NCBI GenBank assembly: GCA_017505675.1
Contig: JAFVOV010000049.1
Span: forward strand, 1-10,763
Reading direction: 5' to 3'
Source: Clostridia bacterium
Lineage (GTDB): Bacteria; Bacillota; Clostridia; Christensenellales; Borkfalkiaceae
Length of the DNA stretch: 10,763 bases
Below are positions 6,173-10,763 of this stretch, one piece after another (position 1 is the first letter of the stretch; every line of letters begins with the position of its first letter). The translations under genes were made by a program, and so were the position numbers. Under the pieces are notes generated by a model. The model saw nothing but the letters and a program-made list of their open reading frames with translations, was not told the DNA's origin and made no database searches.

Positions 6173-6205
6173 AAAGCCACTTATTTTTAAGTGGCTTTAC
6201 TTTTT
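6173..6205 (+). terminator. Terminator of the XRE regulator gene
   Basis: Eleven-base perfect stem AAAGCCACTTA (6173-6183) / TAAGTGGCTTT (6188-6198) with a TTTT loop, followed by ACTTTTT. The 15-base stretch GGCTTTACTTTTTAA here (6193-6207) is identical to that at the ispDF terminator (3519-3533). Confidence 0.85.
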
Positions 6206-6213
6206 AAAATAGA

Positions 6214-6241
6214 ATACGCGCGTACGTATATGTACGCGTGT
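6214..6241. other. 28-bp alternating purine-pyrimidine tract with inverted repeat
   Basis: Every base from 6214 to 6241 alternates purine and pyrimidine. Within it ACGCGCGTAC (6216-6225) and GTACGCGTGT (6232-6241) form a ten-pair hairpin (one G-T) with loop GTATAT. Such tracts can adopt Z-DNA or cruciform structure under negative supercoiling. It lies in a gap between the converging XRE and rpmF genes and lacks a T-run, so it is not an ordinary terminator. Confidence 0.75.
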
Positions 6242-6297
6242 TTCATTATTGATAATTTAGGCGTTTTCATTTTAGAATAACGCCATAAAAAATCACA

Positions 6298-6489
6298 TTA
6301 GTTCTTTTCTTTCTTATCTACGTCTACAACTTGTTTCCCGTTATAGTAACCGCACTTGGGGCAAACCCTGTGGGATGCTTTAAGTTCGTGACATTGGGGG
6401 CATTCCGAGAGATTAGGAGCGTCAATTTTCCATTGAGCGAATCTCGTATTAGTTCTCTGTTGTGACGTTTTACTTTTTTGTACTGCCAT
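6298..6489 (-). CDS. rpmF: 50S ribosomal protein L32, zinc-ribbon form
   Basis: Large-subunit ribosomal protein of 63 residues. The N-terminus MAVQKSKTSQQRTNTR and block WKIDAPNLSECPQC match the family. Cys30/Cys33 and Cys43/Cys46 (CPQC, CPKCGYYNG) form the zinc ribbon, so this is the zinc-binding type and not the cysteine-free paralogue some bacteria use under zinc starvation. Position four is Gln where Pro or His is more usual. GGAAGG lies eight bases before the ATG and next to the yceD stop; the 14-base gap indicates co-transcription with yceD, a conserved pairing in bacteria. Confidence 0.97.
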   Translation of the reverse strand: MAVQKSKTSQQRTNTRFAQWKIDAPNLSECPQCHELKASHRVCPKCGYYNGKQVVDVDKKEKN

Positions 6490-6503
6490 GTTCTTTACCT
6501 TCC

Positions 6504-6947
6504 CTATTTGTTTTTACATTTACATTCTTCGTCATTAAGGTTTACGCCGCACCCCGTACATATTCCCTTGCAATTTTCATCACAAAGAAAACTTACGGGC
6601 GAATTAATCATAACTGCGTCGTCAACGATAGTTCTTAAATCAACCGTATCGTTTTTAACCTGATAACCGTCTGGGTTATTTTCTTCAACCTGTTCTTGAA
6701 AACTAATTGCGTAAAAGTTTTCAGTATCCTTTAAGCACCTTGTACATTCACCTGCGATAGAAAAAACCGCTTCGCCGTCAATATACGCGCTGTGTTCACC
6801 AGTAAGAGTTACCGTCCCGCTAATCTTAATCGGAAGCACGATTTTAGCGTTAGGAACGTCACATAGTTCCGTTTCGGGTGAATACTCAAAGAAAAAACCA
6901 CTACTGTCTTTTCCGCTTCTTTTCAATTTCTTAAGGTCTAAAATCAT
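6504..6947 (-). CDS. yceD: YceD/DUF177-family protein, linked to rpmF
   Basis: A 147-residue protein of the YceD (DUF177) family, almost always encoded just before rpmF. In some organisms the family is linked to 23S rRNA accumulation; its molecular role here is not shown. The family pattern is clear: a beta-rich N-terminal half, GECTRCL (67-72), and a C-terminal cysteine cluster CDENCKGICTGCGVNLN (122-138) followed by CKC. The eight cysteines suggest zinc binding, which would suit a partner of zinc-ribbon L32. The ATG at 6947 fits the family start (MILDLKKLK), but only a weak GGG precedes it, so poor initiation is possible. A near-consensus promoter lies about 30 bases upstream. Confidence 0.92.
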   Translation of the reverse strand: MILDLKKLKRSGKDSSGFFFEYSPETELCDVPNAKIVLPIKISGTVTLTGEHSAYIDGEAVFSIAGECTRCLKDTENFYAISFQEQVEENNPDGYQVKNDTVDLRTIVDDAVMINSPVSFLCDENCKGICTGCGVNLNDEECKCKNK

Positions 6948-6974
6948 AATATACCCAACTTAATAAGCCATACA

Positions 6975-7003
6975 AGTATATACTATTTAAAGGCGGTTGT
7001 CAA
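6975..7003 (-). promoter_or_regulatory. yceD-rpmF promoter
   Basis: A perfect TTGACA (6998-7003), 17-base spacer and TATACT (6975-6980) on the minus strand. Start is expected near 6968, about 20 bases before yceD. This lets the ribosomal pair be expressed independently of the upstream pta-ackA genes. Confidence 0.85.
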
Positions 7004-7041
7004 CAATTTTAACGAAAAACTTTATTTTTTCCGCCGATAAA

Positions 7042-8238
7042 TCAGTTAGCGGAAGTAAGTATCTTTGTTTCTCTTGCAATAGAGAGTTCTTCGTTGGTGG
7101 GAAGAACTATAATTTTAACCTTACTGTCGTCTGCGTTAAGGTATGCAACGCCTGAAGAATATTCTTCATTTTTCTTCGCGTCGAATTTAGCGCCGCAATA
7201 TTCCATACCTTCCATAACCAAACCACGGATAAGCGGTGAATGTTCACCGATACCACCGGTGAATACTATAGCGTCAGCGCCACCGAGTACCGCAATATAA
7301 CTACCAACGTATTTTTTAACGCGGTAAGCGAGCATTTCAAGCGCAAGGCGAGCCTTTTCGTTACCATCGTTCGCAGCAGCGGTAAGGTCACGAAGGTCAC
7401 TTGATAATTCACTAACACCCAAAATACCGCACTTTTTATTGAGATAATTTACAACTTCTTCAGCGGTAAGACCGAGTTTTGCTCTCATAAATTCAACTGC
7501 AGCGGGGTCAATATCACCACTACGAGTTCCCATAACCAAACCTTCAAGCGGAGTAAAGCCCATTGAAGTATCTTGGCACTTTCCATCTTTAACGGCAGAA
7601 ATTGAAGAACCGTTACCTAAATGGCAAATAACCATTTTCGCGTTTTTATTGCCTAAAAGTTTGCCGGTTTCTTCACTAACGAATTTGTGTGAAGTGCCGT
7701 GGAAACCGTATTTTCTGATTTTATATTGTTCGTATACGGGATACGGAATACCGTACATATACGCTTTAGCGGGCATAGTTGAGTGGAAAGTAGTATCGAA
7801 TACTGCAACCATCGGAACACCTTTCATAACTTCACGGCAACTCTTAATGCACGCGATATTACCGGGCATGTGGAGCGGTCCGAGTTCAGCGTTCTTTTCA
7901 CAGATAGCGATAACTTCGTCATCAATAACAACTGAACTGTGGAAATCTTCAGCAGAGTGAAGAACTCTATGCCCTACCGCGCCGATTTCATCAACGCTCT
8001 TAAGCGCGCCTTTTTCGGGGTCAAGCATTGCTTTTAAAACAAGTTCCATTGCTTCTTTATGGGTGGGCATATCTTGCATTATAACGCATTCCCTACCGTC
8101 GAAAGTTTTTTGCGTAAGTTGACCACCCGTAAAGGTTATACGTTCGCATACGCCTTTAAGCACTACGCTTTCATCTTCCATATTGATAAGTTGATATTTA
8201 AGTGAAGAACTACCTGCATTGATAACTAAAATTTTCAT
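7042..8238 (-). CDS. ackA: Acetate kinase
   Basis: Converts acetyl phosphate and ADP to acetate and ATP, the energy-yielding last step of the Pta-Ack pathway, in the cytoplasm. 398 residues, the usual length. The ASKHA phosphate loop NAGSSSLK (7-14) is intact, and the catalytic residues of the Methanosarcina enzyme are found at matching positions: Arg91, His123, Asp148, His180 (YGFHGTSH), Arg239 (TRSGDIDP) and Glu384 (PTNEE). Unusual points near the acetate pocket: the common HRVVHGGE reads HRVLHSAE (90-97), putting Leu93 where a pocket-lining Val normally sits, and PLHNPAN reads PLHMPGN (121-127). The gene lies 23 bases after pta in the same direction. An AAAGGA site sits about 11 bases before the ATG. 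Confidence 0.97.
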   Translation of the reverse strand: MKILVINAGSSSLKYQLINMEDESVVLKGVCERITFTGGQLTQKTFDGRECVIMQDMPTHKEAMELVLKAMLDPEKGALKSVDEIGAVGHRVLHSAEDFHSSVVIDDEVIAICEKNAELGPLHMPGNIACIKSCREVMKGVPMVAVFDTTFHSTMPAKAYMYGIPYPVYEQYKIRKYGFHGTSHKFVSEETGKLLGNKNAKMVICHLGNGSSISAVKDGKCQDTSMGFTPLEGLVMGTRSGDIDPAAVEFMRAKLGLTAEEVVNYLNKKCGILGVSELSSDLRDLTAAANDGNEKARLALEMLAYRVKKYVGSYIAVLGGADAIVFTGGIGEHSPLIRGLVMEGMEYCGAKFDAKKNEEYSSGVAYLNADDSKVKIIVLPTNEELSIARETKILTSAN

Positions 8239-8261
8239 TTTCTATATATTCCTTTTTGTGA

Positions 8262-9299
8262 TTATTTCGCTTGAAGCGCGGTAATAGCGATAACCGCGAT
8301 AACGTCATCCGAATTGCAACCGCGTGAAAGGTCGTTAATCGGTTTTGCAAAGCCTTGGCAGATAGGACCGAGCGCCATATATCCGCCGAAACGTTGAGCA
8401 ATTTTGTAACCTATGTTACCCGCGTTGATGTTCGGGAAAATAAATACGTTTGCATTACCTGCAACTGAAGAATCCGGCGCTTTTAATTTACCAACTTCGG
8501 GTGCAACCGCAGCGTCAAACTGGAATTCACCGTCAAGTTTAAGGTCGGGAGCAGCGGCTTTAGCAAGAGCGGTTGCTTCTTGCATTTTGGGTACGGACTT
8601 AAAGAATTTATCGTCGTTACCAGAGCCTTTAGTTGAGAATGAAAGCATAGCAACTCTCGGTTCAATACCTGCGATAGTTTTAGCGGTTTCAGCAGAAGAG
8701 ATAGCAATATCTGCAATTTGTTGAGCGTCGGGTTCAATGTTTATAGCGCAGTCAGCAAAAACGGCAACACCATCGGGGTTGTATTTGTTTTCGCCTTCGG
8801 GCGCAACCATAATGAAACTGCTTGATACGGTGTTAATTCCGGGAGCAGTTTTAATAACTTGTAAACCCGGGCGGAGCGTGTTTGCCGTAGAGTGGCACGC
8901 GCCGGAAACTAAACCGTCAACGTCGCCTGCTTTAAGCATAAGCGCAGCGTACATTGTGTAATCTTTAAGAATTGATGCTTTAGCAGCGTCAACGTCAGCA
9001 TATTCAGGCTGACCGGTTTTTTTATTGATTTTACCTTCCCTTGCTTTATAAAGCATTTCCGCATATTTTACGGTATCGGGGTTAGTAACAGGGTCAACAA
9101 CGTTTACGCCGTCAAGGCAAACGTCAGGGTTGTTTTTCTTAATTTCTTCAGGGTTGCCGAGAAGGGTTATTCTTGCTAAACCTTCTTTAACGGCTGCAGC
9201 CGCAGCAACAACTACTCTAGAATCTTCACCTTCGGGAAGAACTACGTGTTTGTTTAATAAACTTGCTTGTTTTTTAATATTTTCCAAAACGTTGGACAT
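8262..9299 (-). CDS. pta: Phosphate acetyltransferase
   Basis: Transfers the acetyl group from acetyl-CoA to phosphate, giving acetyl phosphate for acetate kinase. 345 residues, matching the short form without the N-terminal regulatory domains of the E. coli enzyme. Family blocks are present in order: VVLPEGEDSRV (19-29), DGLVSGACHSTANTLRPGL (about 128-146), SFSTKGSG (about 220-227), FIFPNINAGNIGYKI, and the CoA and catalytic segment LGPICQGFAKPINDLSRGCN with Ser325-Arg326. AAGGAG lies 12 bases before the ATG, rather far, but the N-terminus MSNVLENIKKQA suits the family and no closer start is better. First gene of the pta-ackA pair, divergent from tmcAL. No convincing promoter was found in the 150-base gap upstream. 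Confidence 0.96.
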   Translation of the reverse strand: MSNVLENIKKQASLLNKHVVLPEGEDSRVVVAAAAAVKEGLARITLLGNPEEIKKNNPDVCLDGVNVVDPVTNPDTVKYAEMLYKAREGKINKKTGQPEYADVDAAKASILKDYTMYAALMLKAGDVDGLVSGACHSTANTLRPGLQVIKTAPGINTVSSSFIMVAPEGENKYNPDGVAVFADCAINIEPDAQQIADIAISSAETAKTIAGIEPRVAMLSFSTKGSGNDDKFFKSVPKMQEATALAKAAAPDLKLDGEFQFDAAVAPEVGKLKAPDSSVAGNANVFIFPNINAGNIGYKIAQRFGGYMALGPICQGFAKPINDLSRGCNSDDVIAVIAITALQAK

Positions 9300-9396
9300 A
9301 ATAATTATCCGCTCCTTTTTAATTTTCTCTTTAATCTTTTGCGTTTTTACGCCAAATGTTGTAAAATATTATTAAAATATTTCGTAACGTTTTTAT

Positions 9397-9425
9397 TTTA
9401 CACCATTTAATAAAAAAAGTAAATA
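9397..9425 (+). promoter_or_regulatory. Candidate tmcAL promoter
   Basis: TTTACA (9397-9402), 17 bases, TAAATA (9420-9425), with a start near 9432 and a leader of about 20 bases. The region is AT-rich, so this is tentative. No good ribosome binding site precedes the tmcAL ATG; only GGGG at 9433-9436. Confidence 0.4.
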
Positions 9426-9450
9426 AATATTCGGGGTTTTTGTATTTTTT

Positions 9451-10623
9451 ATGAAAATTTGCGCTTTAATTGCGGAGTATAATCCGTTTCATTTAGGTCA
9501 CCTAAAACACATTGAATATATTAAAAACACTCTCGGCGCGGAAAAAGTTATCGTTATAATGAGCGGCAACTTTACCCAGCGCGGTGAAATTGCCGTTCTT
9601 GACAAGTTCACACGCGCGCGCCACGCTATTTTAGCAGGCGCTGACGCAGTTATAGAACTACCCACGGTTTTTGCAACGGCAAACGCAGAAATCTTTGCTT
9701 CTGGCGCAGTTAAAATACTTAACTCATTAAACGTTGTAGACGGCCTTTGCTTTGGCGTTGAAAGCGGAGATAAAGACGCTTACGTTTCATTAGCCAAGGC
9801 TATGAACGACGAAAGCAAAGAATTCCGCCACGCGCTCAAAGAGCGTTTAGAACAAGGCGTTTCTCTTGCAAAAGCAAAGTTTGAAGCCGTTAAAGCGTTA
9901 AACGGTGAAGTATTTGACCAAAGTTTAATAAATTCCCCTAACAATATTTTAGGGCTAGAATACACTAAAGCGTTATTAAAATTAAATAGCGATATTTTAA
10001 TTTACCCTATGTTAAGAAGTGGTGACCATAACGATAAAACGCTTAAAAAAGGCGAAACTAGCGCTACTAGCATACGCGAAGTTTTAAAAACGGGAAAGAT
10101 AAAACGGCTAAAAAAGAACGTTCCCCCGTTCGTGTTTAAGGATTTAAAAGAATATCCTTTTATTTTTGAAACGCTCTCTTTAGCAAAAATTATAACTTCA
10201 ACCACAGAAGAAATAGCAGAAATAACCGACTGTACGGAAGGGTTAGAAAATAGAATTAAAGCGTTTGTAAAAGACAACAGAACGTTAGAAGAACTTGTAA
10301 ACAAAGTTTCCACAAAGCGTTATACAAAAACGCGCGTTCAAAGAATTTTAACCGCGAATTTAATAGGTATAAAATCTAATTTAGTTAAAGACTGCTTATC
10401 TGAAAAACTTTACGCAAAAATTCTTGCGGTGAATTCCGAAAGTAAGGATATTATTCCGCTACTATGCGATAATTCGTCTATCCCCGTATTAACGCGCAAA
10501 AGCGACGCCACTACCTTAAAAAAGACCGCCCTTAAATGCTTTGAAAAGGACGTTCTTGCAAACGACCTTTATAACCTTATAACAAATCAAAAAACTAACG
10601 AACACCAAATGCTAATAATATAA
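9451..10623 (+). CDS. tmcAL: tRNA(Met) cytidine acetate ligase TmcAL (YlbM family)
   Basis: Forms N4-acetylcytidine at wobble position 34 of elongator tRNA-Met, using acetate and ATP through an acetyl-adenylate, unlike TmcA, which uses acetyl-CoA. 390 residues, the family length. The nucleotidyltransferase-type motif is H14-L-G16-H17 in AEYNPFHLGHLKH, followed by IMSGNFTQRGE (36-46), DKFTRARHAILAGADAVIELP (51-71), the block NSPNNILGLEYTKAL (161-175), and SATSIRE (204-210). The C-terminal part (about 225-390) is the less conserved tRNA-binding region. It starts at the expected MKICALIAEYNP, though with only a weak ribosome site. It is divergent from pta-ackA, whose product is its substrate, and close to yceD-rpmF, a neighbourhood also familiar in other Bacillota. 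Confidence 0.95.
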   Translation: MKICALIAEYNPFHLGHLKHIEYIKNTLGAEKVIVIMSGNFTQRGEIAVLDKFTRARHAILAGADAVIELPTVFATANAEIFASGAVKILNSLNVVDGLCFGVESGDKDAYVSLAKAMNDESKEFRHALKERLEQGVSLAKAKFEAVKALNGEVFDQSLINSPNNILGLEYTKALLKLNSDILIYPMLRSGDHNDKTLKKGETSATSIREVLKTGKIKRLKKNVPPFVFKDLKEYPFIFETLSLAKIITSTTEEIAEITDCTEGLENRIKAFVKDNRTLEELVNKVSTKRYTKTRVQRILTANLIGIKSNLVKDCLSEKLYAKILAVNSESKDIIPLLCDNSSIPVLTRKSDATTLKKTALKCFEKDVLANDLYNLITNQKTNEHQMLII

Positions 10624-10650
10624 AAGAATATTAAAAACCTTATCAAATTA

Positions 10651-10681
10651 AAAAAGCACCGCTTGCGGTGCTTTTTATTTT
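10651..10681. terminator. Bidirectional terminator after tmcAL
   Basis: Eleven-base stem AAAAAGCACCG (10651-10661) / CGGTGCTTTTT (10666-10676) with loop CTTG, followed by ATTTTTA. The A-run before it serves the convergent minus-strand gene ending at 10713. Confidence 0.93.
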
Positions 10682-10712
10682 TAGATTTTTGGCTACTTTT
10701 GCGCCCTTAAAA

Positions 10713-10763
10713 TTAAACGTTGCCTTGCTCTTTCATTGCTTCTGCAACTTTCAAGAAACCTGC
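10713..10763 (-). CDS. gdhA: Probable NADP-type glutamate dehydrogenase, C-terminal end only
   Basis: Only the last 16 codons and the stop are in the window: AGFLKVAEAMKEQGNV. This closely matches the end of bacterial hexameric glutamate dehydrogenases (E. coli GdhA ends in AGFVKVADAMLAQGVI). The enzyme reversibly aminates 2-oxoglutarate to glutamate. The gene converges on tmcAL and shares its terminator. The match is distinctive, but 16 residues are little evidence. Confidence 0.8.
   Translation of the reverse strand, partial: AGFLKVAEAMKEQGNV

Noticed and set aside
6260..6284. Hairpin GGCGTT / AACGCC downstream of rpmF
   Set aside because: The stem is short and interrupted, with no T-run on either strand, so it is not supported as the rpmF terminator.
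7029..7054. TTCCGC / GCGGAA inverted repeat across the ackA stop codon
   Set aside because: Six pairs with a 14-base loop, followed by A-rich rather than T-rich sequence on the minus strand; too weak to call a terminator.
7649..7960. 103-codon plus-strand frame inside ackA, and similar frames inside pta and tmcAL
   Set aside because: Each is antisense to a complete, well-conserved enzyme and shows no family resemblance of its own.

Overview
The window looks like a stretch of core chromosome from a low-GC Bacillota, most likely an anaerobic, acetate-forming gut Clostridia lineage. The grounds are the RpoB type, the zinc-ribbon form of L32, the pta-ackA pair beside yceD-rpmF and tmcAL, a fused IspD-IspF enzyme, strong AAGGAG ribosome binding sites and AT-rich gaps. 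Genus cannot be fixed from this sequence. No tRNA, rRNA, CRISPR array, insertion sequence or phage gene was recognised.

Layout. Positions 1-1789 (-) hold the N-terminal half of rpoB, cut by the window edge. About 320 bp of AT-rich DNA then holds a good rpoB promoter and candidate plus-strand promoters. rqcP and an ispD-ispF fusion (2115-3479, +) form a tight two-gene unit that ends at a bidirectional terminator. Reading the other way (5790-3536, -) is a second two-gene unit: a repetitive His/Cys-rich lipoprotein followed by a PAP2-family membrane phosphatase. Divergent from it is a small XRE-type regulator (5909-6124, +). The shared control region has a 19-bp inverted repeat lying between the -35 and -10 of the lipoprotein promoter. 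Two hairpins and a 28-bp alternating purine-pyrimidine tract follow the regulator. A minus-strand block comes next: pta, ackA, then yceD-rpmF with its own near-consensus promoter (9299 to 6298). tmcAL (9451-10623, +) is divergent from pta and ends at a strong terminator shared with a convergent gene, of which only the last 16 residues are present; these match NADP-type glutamate dehydrogenase.

How the genes fit together. Pta and AckA turn acetyl-CoA into acetate plus ATP. TmcAL, next door, is a family that uses acetate and ATP to acetylate the wobble cytidine of elongator tRNA-Met. YceD-L32, RqcP and RpoB add translation, ribosome rescue and transcription, so the flanks are housekeeping. The one accessory-looking element is the regulator/lipoprotein/PAP2 cassette at about 3.5-6.2 kb. 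It is the best candidate here for an undescribed system: an envelope lipoprotein with possible metal-binding modules and a lipid-phosphate phosphatase, apparently repressed by a dedicated DNA-binding protein.
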